Shown: positions 48,355 to 56,038 of the stretch, one piece after another
Layout of the letters: every line of letters starts with the position of its first letter
Position numbering within the stretch: the stretch's first letter is position 1
Assembly (NCBI RefSeq): GCF_016908565.1
Contig: NZ_JAFBED010000006.1
Coordinates: 186,001 to 250,000 of the forward strand
DNA length: 64,000 nucleotides
Source of the DNA: Sutcliffiella tianshenii
GTDB lineage: Bacteria; Bacillota; Bacilli; Bacillales; Bacillaceae_I
Direction: 5' to 3'
Notes under the pieces: generated by a model
The model's database searches: none
Seen by the model: the letters and a program-made list of their open reading frames with translations, nothing else
What the model was told of the DNA's origin: nothing
Translations under genes and position numbers: made by a program

Positions 48355-48816
48355 ATGATAATGGTAAAACCAATCGCAATTGCCAAAAATGACAGAGCAG
48401 TAATCGAGGACGACCATTGGGATGGAATCGAAACGAGGATCATCCTGGATGATGCGTTTCCGATTGATGCCCTGGACGGGATAGAGGAGTTTTCCCATCT
48501 TGAGGTGCTTTTTCACTTTCATAAAGTGGATGAAGAAAAAATCATTCCAGGAGCGAGGCATCCCAGAAATGACGAGAGGCTACCAAAGGTCGGCATTTTT
48601 GCCCAGCGAGGAAAGAACAGGCCTAACCGGATAGGCCTGACAACGGTAAAGCTACTTAAACGAGAGGGAAGAATACTTGTAGTCGCTGGTATGGATTGCA
48701 TAGACGGGACTCCAGTTATAGATATCAAGCCGGTGATGAAAGAGTTTTTGCCAAAGGGACAGGTGCGGCAGCCAGCCTGGGTGGATGAGATCATGAGGAA
48801 TTATTGGAGAGGATAA
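48355..48816 (+). CDS. trmO: TrmO/TsaA-like SAM-dependent methyltransferase
   Basis: This 153-residue protein has the TsaA beta-barrel signature: HPRNDERLPKVGIFAQRGKNRPNRIGLTTVKLL near residues 65-97, then GTPVIDIKPVM. E. coli TrmO methylates N6-threonylcarbamoyladenosine at position 37 of tRNA-Thr. The canonical RSPxRPNPIG is RGKNRPNRIG here, so the substrate may differ from E. coli TrmO. Two possible starts exist (48355 and 48361). It follows the membrane protein gene by five bases. Confidence 0.78.
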   Translation: MIMVKPIAIAKNDRAVIEDDHWDGIETRIILDDAFPIDALDGIEEFSHLEVLFHFHKVDEEKIIPGARHPRNDERLPKVGIFAQRGKNRPNRIGLTTVKLLKREGRILVVAGMDCIDGTPVIDIKPVMKEFLPKGQVRQPAWVDEIMRNYWRG

Positions 48817-48862
48817 GGGTTCAATTTAGGTTGGGAAAGTGACCTGATCCAAAGGGGGAATT

Positions 48863-49423
48863 GTGATAAAAAAAGTACTGAAGCTTTTCATGTTGGTTAC
48901 GGTTTTATCGGTAATTATTTTTCCAGCACCTTCTGCGATGGCATGTGATTGTGACCCTCCTGATTCTGCAACCGAAGCGAAGGAAGTTGCCACAGCGGTA
49001 TTCAGGGGCACCGTGCTAAAAATTCATAAAAATCAAACCAGGTCTGACGGCGAGCGTTACGATGAGGTGCTCTTTTCCGTTTCTGAATCCTGGAAGGGGA
49101 TGGAGGATTCACAAGCTAAAATTTATACTGACAGCTCCAGCAGCTGTACTTTTGACTTTCAGGTAGGAAATGAATACCTTCTTTATCCTTACTCTCGTGA
49201 CGGGGTAATGTATATTATGGACTGTGGCAGAAGCAGTGATATTTCACTCGCAGAAGAGGACCTTGAAGAGCTTGGGAAGGGGACGGCACCGATAAATATA
49301 GTTGATTTGGAGGAAAGGCAGCTAGGTGGAGTAAGTGTGGAGACAGTGTTGAAATGGGTTGTTGGAATAGTTTTCGGGGTAGCCGTATTGGTGATGTTCG
49401 AGGTAAGGCGGGAAAAAGATTGA
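48863..49423 (+). CDS. Secreted TIMP/NTR-like protein with C-terminal membrane anchor
   Basis: This 186-residue protein starts at GTG 48863 after AAAGGGGG. It has a clear signal peptide (VLKLFMLVTVLSVIIFPAPSAMA). Predicted cleavage after SAMA would leave a mature N-terminus beginning Cys-Asp-Cys. The following domain (VATAVFRGTVLKIHKN...VLFSVSESWKG...SCTFDFQVGNEYLLYPY...MDCGRS) has the pattern of OB-fold netrin/TIMP-like modules, and a C-terminal helix (VLKWVVGIVFGVAVLVMFEV) anchors it. In TIMPs the N-terminal C-x-C chelates a metalloprotease zinc; whether that happens here is inference. Confidence 0.65.
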   Translation: MIKKVLKLFMLVTVLSVIIFPAPSAMACDCDPPDSATEAKEVATAVFRGTVLKIHKNQTRSDGERYDEVLFSVSESWKGMEDSQAKIYTDSSSSCTFDFQVGNEYLLYPYSRDGVMYIMDCGRSSDISLAEEDLEELGKGTAPINIVDLEERQLGGVSVETVLKWVVGIVFGVAVLVMFEVRREKD

Positions 49424-49490
49424 TATTGTTGGAGCGTTGACTTCTGTGTTGTGGACATTGAGGGGGAGGCTCTTTTTTTTTGATGTGGGA

Positions 49491-49698
49491 ATGAGACCGC
49501 GAAACAGAGGAAAAGAGAAAATGACCGTCTCAAAAGCCCGAAATGAGACCACAAAACAGATGAAAAGAAAAAATGGCGGTTTCAAAAGCCCGGAATGAGA
49601 CCACAAAACAGATGAAAAGAAAAAATGGCGGTTTCAAAAGCCCGGAATGAGACCGCGAAACAGAGGAAAAGAGAAAATGGCGGTCTCAATAGCCATGA
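49491..49698. repeat. Tandem array of four 52-bp hairpin-forming repeats
   Basis: Units begin at 49491, 49543, 49595 and 49647, exactly 52 bases apart. Each has ATGAGACC(G/A)C, a purine-rich stretch (GAAAAGA...), then GGCGGT(C/T)TCA and a linker AAAGCCCGGA. In outer units GAGACCGC pairs with GCGGTCTC; in the middle units changes on one side are partly kept as G-U pairs. Intergenic, non-coding. The whole interval 49424-49844 holds no gene apart from this array; a -10-like TATAAT lies at 49807-49812 ahead of the next gene, and a run of eight C residues at 49793-49800. Confidence 0.85.
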
Positions 49699-49844
49699 CC
49701 TCTCATTACCGCAGAAATTAAACAATTTTTGATAGGGTTTGCTTACATCCCATTCTTCCTTCCTCCCATTAAAAGTCCTTCAAACACCCATTCCCCCCCC
49801 ATCCCATATAATACGGAAAATGCTATTTATGGGGAGTTGCGGCT

Positions 49845-51566
49845 ATGTGGTTTAAACGTGTTTTACCGCGTTTGTTTCCTGCTTCGGTGAGGACGGTGCA
49901 AGGGACAAAGTGGGGGTATATCAACGAAACGGGAAAGTTTGTATTAAAGCCTCAATATGAGGATGCAAGTGATTTTCAGGAAAATGGTTTGGCCATTGTC
50001 AGGCTGAAGGGTGCCGGGGTGATCAATCAGGCTGGCCGCTTTGTCGTGGAACCGAAATACAGTTCCATCTCAGCTTTTACTGAAGGCCGTGCTGTTGCGA
50101 TCAATGATAAGGGATTTTTGATCATAAATGAAAAAGGTAAAGAGCTGACGAGCACGCCGTATTCATTTATCAGCCCTTTTCAAGAAGGGAGAGCTGTCTT
50201 TCAGATAACTGATAAAGACGGAAAGATGGTATATGGCTACCTGGATTTGAATGGCAAGGAGATCATTCCAGCCAAGTACCAGTATGCTTTTGATTTTAAT
50301 GATGGCAGAGGTCTTGTCCAAGTGAAGGATAAGGAATATGCGTTGCTTGACCCGAGCGGCAAACAGCTTCAGACGTTTCCCTATGAACAGATGAACGGGT
50401 ACAGCGAGGGTTTGCTGTCATTCCAGAAAACATATCAGGATAAGATGGGGTATGTGGATGAGGCAGGGAAGGTGGTCATTGAGCCGAAGTTTGGCATGGC
50501 ATTGCCTTTTAAGGATGGCAGGGCAGTAGTGAATGCTTCCACTGATTATAAGAATGAGTTCGGATTGATTGATAAAAAGGGAACTTATATCATCCCGCCT
50601 AAATACAATGATATCAATATACTCGGGGGAAACCGGGCATCCGTTGGCAAGGCGATCAATGCAGCGGAACCTTATTTGGGTTCGGTTTATGCGATTGCAG
50701 ATACCCAAAGCGGAAAGCTGCTGACTGATTTTCTCTTCAGCAGTGTAAATGATTATCAAGATTCCTATAGCTCTGTCACTCAAGACGAAACGAGCTTCTT
50801 CATCAATAAAAAGGGCACCCGAGCAACGGGTCTTCCTGTGATTAGGGGAATAGGCACACTTACATTGGCGGGGAGCATCATTAAGGCCTTTGTTGACCAG
50901 CGACTAACGTACTATGCCAGAAACGGCAATGTTGTCTATTCCCAAAATATTACCATCCCCTTAACTGGTAAGATATTTATCCGTGAGGAAAAATTCATGC
51001 CAAATAAGGATTACCTAGTGTATTTCCCCCAATTGGATGGGATGAAAGATGAAAACGCCGAGAAACGTGTAAATCAAGTGCTGAAAAAGAAATCCCAGGT
51101 AAAGCCGATTGATCCGAATGCACAGCTCGACTACAGCTATACCGGTGACTTCTCTGTGAGATTTTTTCAAAAGGCATTGCTCATCCTGGAGCTCTTCGGC
51201 TATAATTTCCCATTTGGGGCAGCTCACGGCATGCCAAGTCAGATAGAAGTGCCGGTCAATATAAAGAATGGAAGCATCTATGTTTTAAAGGACCTTTTCA
51301 AACCAGGCAGCGATTATGTAAAGGTGCTGAGCGAGATAATCGGCAAGCAGATTGCCGCCGCGGAGGATGGTTACTACTTCCCGGATGCATACAAAGGGAT
51401 CAGTCCCAATCAGCCGTTCTATGTGAATGATAGATCTCTATTCATCTACTTTCAGCCATATGAAATCGCAGCTTTTGCAGCCGGATTCCCGACATTCGAG
51501 ATTCCATTTACGGAGATCGATTCAATCATCAATAAAGAAGGCGAGTTTTGGAAGTCGTTCCATTAA
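49845..51566 (+). CDS. WG-repeat protein with C-terminal DUF3298-like domain
   Basis: The protein has 573 residues. Residues about 20-270 hold six to seven WG-type beta repeats, for example KWGYINETGKFVLKPQYEDASDF, GYLDLNGKEIIPAKYQYAF, GYVDEAGKVVIEPKFGMALPF and GLIDKKGTYIIPPKYNDI. The C-terminal half (about 370-570) resembles DUF3298: GAAHGMPSQIEVPVNIKNG, LKDLFKPGSDY, FYFPDAYKGI-like and IYFQPYEIAAFAAGFPTFEIPF. DUF3298 is known from the sensor domain of RsiV-type anti-sigma factors. No signal peptide is evident. The protein probably binds a ligand or partner; role unknown. Ribosome-binding site GGGGAGTTG. Confidence 0.82.
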   Translation: MWFKRVLPRLFPASVRTVQGTKWGYINETGKFVLKPQYEDASDFQENGLAIVRLKGAGVINQAGRFVVEPKYSSISAFTEGRAVAINDKGFLIINEKGKELTSTPYSFISPFQEGRAVFQITDKDGKMVYGYLDLNGKEIIPAKYQYAFDFNDGRGLVQVKDKEYALLDPSGKQLQTFPYEQMNGYSEGLLSFQKTYQDKMGYVDEAGKVVIEPKFGMALPFKDGRAVVNASTDYKNEFGLIDKKGTYIIPPKYNDINILGGNRASVGKAINAAEPYLGSVYAIADTQSGKLLTDFLFSSVNDYQDSYSSVTQDETSFFINKKGTRATGLPVIRGIGTLTLAGSIIKAFVDQRLTYYARNGNVVYSQNITIPLTGKIFIREEKFMPNKDYLVYFPQLDGMKDENAEKRVNQVLKKKSQVKPIDPNAQLDYSYTGDFSVRFFQKALLILELFGYNFPFGAAHGMPSQIEVPVNIKNGSIYVLKDLFKPGSDYVKVLSEIIGKQIAAAEDGYYFPDAYKGISPNQPFYVNDRSLFIYFQPYEIAAFAAGFPTFEIPFTEIDSIINKEGEFWKSFH

Positions 51567-51578
51567 CGAGATTTTCTG

Positions 51579-51609
51579 GGCACTCTTTTTTTACAAGGGG
51601 TGCCTTTTC
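51579..51609 (+). terminator. Weak terminator of the WG-repeat gene
   Basis: GGCACTC (51579-51585) pairs with GGGTGCC (51598-51604) including a G-U pair, with TTTT after; the loop is itself T-rich. Confidence 0.5.
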
Positions 51610-51741
51610 GTTTATGTATTGAATGCATTTGTCAATAAACCTAACAAACTATTTATTATTTCTAGCTGTCCGCCATATCCATTCATGCTATAATTTTAAA
51701 AAAAGGAAAATAATTCCGATTGCTTTGTGAGGAGAATACAT

Positions 51742-52257
51742 ATGAAAAATCCATTATCCATCGAACAAATTGAAGAGATCGAAACCTACCTCGATGAACT
51801 AGTAGAAATGCTCACTCTCGTTGTCGAAGGTGCATCCATTGGGTTCCTGCCTCCGGTTACGAAAGAAGCTGCAGTGGAGTATTGGAAAAGTGTTGAGGAA
51901 TCTGGAATCTCACTCTTTATTGCCAGAATACAGGACAGGGTGGTAGGAAGTGTTCAGCTTCATGAATGCTCCAGTCAAAATGGGCGGCATAGGGCCGAGA
52001 TCGCAAAAATGATGGTACACCCTGATTTCAGGCAGCAAGGTATCGCAAGAAAGCTCATGATAGCTGCTGAAGAAAAAGCGATCCAAGATGGCAAAACATT
52101 ATTGGTCTTGGATACTAGGGAAGGAACTCCGGCCAACAGCCTCTACAATTCCCTTGGATATGTTGAAGTGGGGAGAATACCGAACTATGCAAGATCCGCA
52201 GATGGAACACTCCACACGACAGTCATCTATTACAAACAGATAGGAAGGGTGACTTAA
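51742..52257 (+). CDS. GNAT family N-acetyltransferase
   Basis: This protein of about 171 residues has IAKMMVHPDFRQQGIARKLMIAAEEKAIQDG, which contains the acetyl-CoA loop (R-Q-Q-G-I-A), and LDTREGTPANSLYNSLGYVEVGRIPNYARS, the end of the GNAT fold. The longer frame begins at a GTG inside the ribosome-binding site GAGGAGA, so ATG 51742 is used. The acceptor is not known; small Bacillus enzymes of this type acetylate amines, amino acids or antibiotics. The next gene begins at the base after its stop. Confidence 0.85.
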   Translation: MKNPLSIEQIEEIETYLDELVEMLTLVVEGASIGFLPPVTKEAAVEYWKSVEESGISLFIARIQDRVVGSVQLHECSSQNGRHRAEIAKMMVHPDFRQQGIARKLMIAAEEKAIQDGKTLLVLDTREGTPANSLYNSLGYVEVGRIPNYARSADGTLHTTVIYYKQIGRVT

Positions 52258-52695
52258 TTGATTTATCGTGCCAAAACACAAAGGGGAGTGCTGATATTTT
52301 TACTGGCCTTGACACTCGCATCATTGGCATTGAATTTTGATTCTGTTAACCTCTTTTCCTTTCATTTTATAATAATTGGTTTTATTCTTCTTGCCTTGGG
52401 AACCAGCTATGAATTGACCATAGATAAAGAAGTTCTATCCTATCATATTATCTTTCTTAAAAAACGGATTTATAAAAGAAAGATACATGCATCTCAGATT
52501 GGGCAGTTGAATTTCAAACGCTTCGGATGGATTCAGACCGGTGTAGTGATTTCGATGAAAAAGGGATTCCCGCTAAGGATTGTTGGATTTAAACCGCACC
52601 GTTATTTAATTAGATTAGAAGAATTCGCAGAAGAAAATGTAATCTCTATTATGAAAGCAGAAGGCTACAACATATTAATGGATAGAACTAAATAA
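52258..52695 (+). CDS. Small membrane protein with PH-like domain, TTG start
   Basis: This 145-residue protein starts at TTG 52258, six bases after AAGGGTGA within the end of the GNAT gene. It has two adjacent transmembrane helices (GVLIFLLALTLASLALNF and FHFIIIGFILLALGTSY), followed by a beta-rich domain of about 85 residues (ELTIDKEVLSYHIIFLKKRIYKRKI and VISMKKGFPLRIVGFKP). That layout resembles bacterial PH-domain membrane proteins. No specific family is assigned. Probably co-translated with the acetyltransferase. Confidence 0.65.
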   Translation: MIYRAKTQRGVLIFLLALTLASLALNFDSVNLFSFHFIIIGFILLALGTSYELTIDKEVLSYHIIFLKKRIYKRKIHASQIGQLNFKRFGWIQTGVVISMKKGFPLRIVGFKPHRYLIRLEEFAEENVISIMKAEGYNILMDRTK

Positions 52696-52754
52696 TCGGA
52701 TAGATTATGAAAATAAGGGAATGATATCCTAAAACGCTATTCGAGGTAGGAAAC

Positions 52755-53414
52755 ATGACTTTAGTTATCAAAATCTTTGTCATCTATTTAATAACCATTG
52801 CCATCATGCGCCTGATGGGGAAATCCACGATTGTCCAGATGACCCCTTATGATCTGGTTGCCATCATCATTGTTGGTACAGTGGCATCAGAACCCCTGAT
52901 CAGTACGGAGTTTCTGCCGACACTTGGTGCATTGAGCATTTTGGTAATCCTGCATATCATCTTTTCCAAGCTGACATTATGGCAATGGGGAAACCGGTTT
53001 TTTCTTGGTGAGCCAACTCTGCTCGTGAAAAATGGTGAGATCATCGAGGATAATATGGAAAAGACGATGGTGTCGATCGCGCAGTTGCTTTCCATTTTAA
53101 GAAGTAAAGGCTACCCGAAAATATCTGATATTGATTATGCGATCCTGGAGCCGATCGGTGAAATCAGCATTATTCCAAAACCGGAGAATACTCCTGTCAC
53201 AGTTCAGCACCTGGAAATCTCAATTGATGATGAAGGGTTACCTATAGCGGTTATCATTGACGGCAGGGTTCAGGATAAAAATCTGAAATTGCTTGGTAAA
53301 TCGAAGGATTGGTTAATGGAAAAGCTGCAAACGAACAATCTTGAAGTTAAGGATATAATCTATGCCTATGTGAATGAAAAAACGAAAAGGCTGCAGATCA
53401 ATAAAAGGAAATAA
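52755..53414 (+). CDS. DUF421 (YetF/YrbG-like) membrane protein
   Basis: This 219-residue protein has three N-terminal transmembrane helices and the family block RLMGKSTIVQMTPYDLVAIIIVGTVASEPL (residues about 19-48). The cytoplasmic part has two small alpha/beta domains, with GEPTLLVKNGEII and the Arg-Ser motif LLSILRSKGYPKISDIDYAILEPIGEISIIPK. Family members such as YetF and SpoVA-related 2Duf proteins assemble in membranes and affect spore resistance and germinant receptors; the precise role of this one is unknown. Ribosome-binding site CGAGGTAGG. A terminator follows. Confidence 0.88.
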   Translation: MTLVIKIFVIYLITIAIMRLMGKSTIVQMTPYDLVAIIIVGTVASEPLISTEFLPTLGALSILVILHIIFSKLTLWQWGNRFFLGEPTLLVKNGEIIEDNMEKTMVSIAQLLSILRSKGYPKISDIDYAILEPIGEISIIPKPENTPVTVQHLEISIDDEGLPIAVIIDGRVQDKNLKLLGKSKDWLMEKLQTNNLEVKDIIYAYVNEKTKRLQINKRK

Positions 53415-53420
53415 AGTAAA

Positions 53421-53459
53421 AGTGCTCAGGAATCAATGACCCCTTGAGCGCTTTTTTTG
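53421..53459 (+). terminator. Terminator of the YetF-like gene
   Basis: AGTGCTCAGG (53421-53430) pairs with CCTTGAGCGCT (53442-53452) with G-U pairs and one bulged base, followed by seven T residues. Confidence 0.8.
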
Positions 53460-53483
53460 TATGTAGAATCTGTCAGAAATTGC

Positions 53484-53600
53484 GTTTTGTGCATATTGTC
53501 ATGATTTTTCATCGTATTTTCAATGTTTTAAGCGTAAGTGGGGTAGATTTCACCGCAAAATAGAATTTTTGTGCATAAGCAACCCATTTTTGTGCAAAAG
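53484..53600. repeat. Degenerate ~21-bp intergenic repeat array with phased T-tracts (array B)
   Basis: T-tracts begin at 53484, 53505, 53526, 53548, 53566 and 53587, mean spacing near 21 bases. Each is followed by GTGCATA, CATCGTA, AAGCGTAAG, CACCGCAAAA, GTGCATAAGCAA or GTGCAAAAG. The motif order resembles array A at 25977-26090. The array lies downstream of a terminator and near the 3' end of the convergent phosphatase-like gene. Confidence 0.65.
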
Positions 53601-53650
53601 AGATTTATGGAAGTATGTTTACCCCAATTTATTAAGAGGATGCCTTGTGA

Positions 53651-55216
53651 TTACTCCAATAATTCCAAAATCCATTCCTTCAAATCGACCATCCGAAGCT
53701 TGTCAATGCCCTTATCCGTCCCGGTTACCAGGATGGGGGTGACGGAATCGACTTTGTGCATGGAACCGTGTGCCCCTCCACCGACATGATCCGGTGAGCT
53801 TTCCCCGACAAATTCATAGCCCGGTTCTGCATCCGCAATTAAAAATTCCCCTTCTTGCGAGTGCATGGCTCCGTATAACCGGGCTAGTGCATCGGGATAA
53901 TCTCCATACTCAATATAATTATCTTTCAATTTCATATCTAAAATGGTGACATTTCCTTGGAGCGACCAGTTTTGTTGATATTCATCCTTGAAGGGACCAT
54001 CTGAATCAATGGAAAGCATCCCTTCATGGTGAGGGGAAAAGACATGGATGCCCTTGTCGTCCTTCCAAGCTATCCAGGCAATCCGTGAGTCACGATTCAA
54101 AGTGGACGCAATCTTTCCGCTAGCCGAAAGTTCACCTAGATTATAAATATAGGCCATACGTTCATTCGCTGTGATTACAAGCTCGTCTTTAGGACTTACC
54201 TTTTCCCCCAGTTCCAGGACTTTATAGCCTTGAAGTGAGTCTCTTAGATCAATCAGCGCTTCTTTTTTGTCCTCTTTAATTGAAGATTGATTACTGTCCC
54301 CGATGATTATCCATACCATATTTTCAAGGGCATCCTCCCAAGTTGGGTATGCATTCAATACTTTTTGAAGCTGTTCATCAAGTTCTTCAATCCCTTTTAA
54401 TGTTTCTGGTCCTTTCTTATGTACAGGATGGTCATTTTCCGGAAAGTAGAGAATAGTAAATGCCGGTAGAATATTTTTCTTTAAAAGGTAAATCAATTCC
54501 TGTGCTGAATAGGCATCATTAAGTCCGAATCTATTCACTGTATGCTTGTTCTTGGGATCTTGTTGTAACAGCCTGCCCATGGAAAGGTAAGTAGGCCCTT
54601 TTGTTTGATACTCTTCGGGGAGATCTGTAAAATTTGCAACCGGTTTAGGGATTTTTAATGTATGCCTGACATTTCCCCGATAGATCAATGCATTGATGGA
54701 GGCGGACTTCTTCCCTAGTCTATCCAATTCCTCGTGGATGGTGGTGACGTTTGGAGAAAGGTCGAGATTATTATAGTGGTAGAGGCTGTTCTCTGCTATT
54801 TGTGTAGGACCAAGCTTCAGGATTTCGAAAAAGCCGTTTCCATAGCTGATGATCCGCTGCTTATTTTTATCAAACCAAATGAGGGCAGGGATTTTATGCT
54901 GATCGGGATAGGTGCCTGTGATGATAGAGCTATCAATCGTAACGGACATAGTGGGATAGGAACTCACAAGGGTGTTACTGTAGTTTCCATGTTTCATGAA
55001 AAAAGCTAAAGCGGGTGCTTTATTTTTCTCAATGGCTTGTTTTAGCGACTCATCCATTAAAGAGTCAATTACAAGGAGAACCACTTTTTTTGAAGTCTGA
55101 TTTTGAACATGAGTAATCTCAGCCTCTTGCGTATGTTGATGAATATTACTATCAATAATTACACCCGCAACGATCAAACTGATCATGAAAATGATAAGGA
55201 AAGAACGAGTTCTCAT
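53651..55216 (-). CDS. Alkaline-phosphatase-superfamily phosphodiesterase/pyrophosphatase-like membrane protein
   Basis: This 521-residue protein has an N-terminal anchor (FLIIFMISLIVAGVIID). VVLLVIDSLMDESLKQA supplies the first metal Asp, and SYPTMSVTIDSSIITGTYPDQH holds the expected nucleophile region (Thr/Ser of PTxS). A central metal site is FPENDHPVHKKGPE, and WIIIGDSNQSS replaces the usual GDHGxT with a Ser/Asn version. The C-terminal GGGAHGSM supplies the last metal His. The altered GDS motif may change metal binding. It probably acts outside the membrane on a phosphodiester or phosphoglycerol substrate. Ribosome-binding site GGGGGTGAT. Confidence 0.8.
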   Translation of the reverse strand: MRTRSFLIIFMISLIVAGVIIDSNIHQHTQEAEITHVQNQTSKKVVLLVIDSLMDESLKQAIEKNKAPALAFFMKHGNYSNTLVSSYPTMSVTIDSSIITGTYPDQHKIPALIWFDKNKQRIISYGNGFFEILKLGPTQIAENSLYHYNNLDLSPNVTTIHEELDRLGKKSASINALIYRGNVRHTLKIPKPVANFTDLPEEYQTKGPTYLSMGRLLQQDPKNKHTVNRFGLNDAYSAQELIYLLKKNILPAFTILYFPENDHPVHKKGPETLKGIEELDEQLQKVLNAYPTWEDALENMVWIIIGDSNQSSIKEDKKEALIDLRDSLQGYKVLELGEKVSPKDELVITANERMAYIYNLGELSASGKIASTLNRDSRIAWIAWKDDKGIHVFSPHHEGMLSIDSDGPFKDEYQQNWSLQGNVTILDMKLKDNYIEYGDYPDALARLYGAMHSQEGEFLIADAEPGYEFVGESSPDHVGGGAHGSMHKVDSVTPILVTGTDKGIDKLRMVDLKEWILELLE

Positions 55217-55272
55217 GGAAAATCACCCCCAAGCAACTAAAAAGTGTGGACCAATAAACTAAAACTAGTATT

Positions 55273-55767
55273 TTAACTATGAGTTCCTGATCGTTTGTGC
55301 AGCATCAAGCCTATAAAAAAACCTATCATGCCGCTCCCGAAGATGTCAGATGGATAGTGAGAGCCTACCCAGACACGTGAAACCCCTGTAAGCAAGGACA
55401 ATCCCAAAAGAAAGGATCCAAGTATTCGTTTATAAAAGTAGATAGATGAAGAAAGTGCAAAAACCAGCAACGTATGTTTACTTGGAAAGGAAGAATCTGT
55501 TTTGGAAGGAATCAAAATTCCAATGCGTCTATTTACAAAGGGTCTAGGCCGAAAGTAAAAAAGCTTAATAATTCTATTGGTTACCAATGCAGCCAATATC
55601 GAAAGTAGGGCATCATTGGTCATTTTTTTGTGACATTTCTTATTCAGCCAAAGAAAAACCATCACAAAGAAATAAACGTAACGGATCTTTCTCGAAATGA
55701 GAATCATCAAATTATCTAGAAATGAAGATTGCCACCCGTATCCTCGTAGTCGTCTGAAATCCATCAT
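55273..55767 (-). CDS. PAP2-family phosphatase, undecaprenyl-diphosphatase-like (BcrC/YwoA type)
   Basis: This protein of about 164 residues has the three lipid-phosphate-phosphatase motifs: KLFYFRPRPF (KX6RP), SFPSKHTL (PSxH) and SRVWVGSHYPSD (SRx5H). They are set among four to five transmembrane helices. The size and motif spacing fit BcrC-type undecaprenyl-pyrophosphate phosphatases that recycle the cell-wall lipid carrier. ATG 55767 follows AAAGAGG; the earlier ATG 55782 lies before it. It shares its strand and vicinity with the alkaline-phosphatase-fold gene, about 55 bases away. Function in cell-wall lipid recycling is likely but not proven. Confidence 0.85.
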   Translation of the reverse strand: MMDFRRLRGYGWQSSFLDNLMILISRKIRYVYFFVMVFLWLNKKCHKKMTNDALLSILAALVTNRIIKLFYFRPRPFVNRRIGILIPSKTDSSFPSKHTLLVFALSSSIYFYKRILGSFLLGLSLLTGVSRVWVGSHYPSDIFGSGMIGFFIGLMLHKRSGTHS

Positions 55768-56038
55768 AAAAACCTCTTTCATTAATAAAATCCTGTGTTT
55801 TATTTTTCTAACAAAAGTAGTTTATTATTCATTTGGTCGTTTGCCTGAAAGGAAAGGGACGTTAATCATATTTATTATGTCGTACAAGATATAAAACTTA
55901 AGGTTTGTTCATACATTTTGCTTAGGAATTTACTAATTTTGGTGTTTGTACATGTCTTTAGTCATGAACATTTGTGCGAATTATAGCTATTTTCCTCGTT
56001 TAAAAATAATAATTTTTTAAGCTCAGTGAGGTGAATGT

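Noticed and set aside
49189-49606. Minus-strand open frames over the 52-bp array and the TIMP-like gene
   Set aside because: Repeat-derived, low-complexity translations antisense to a well-supported gene.
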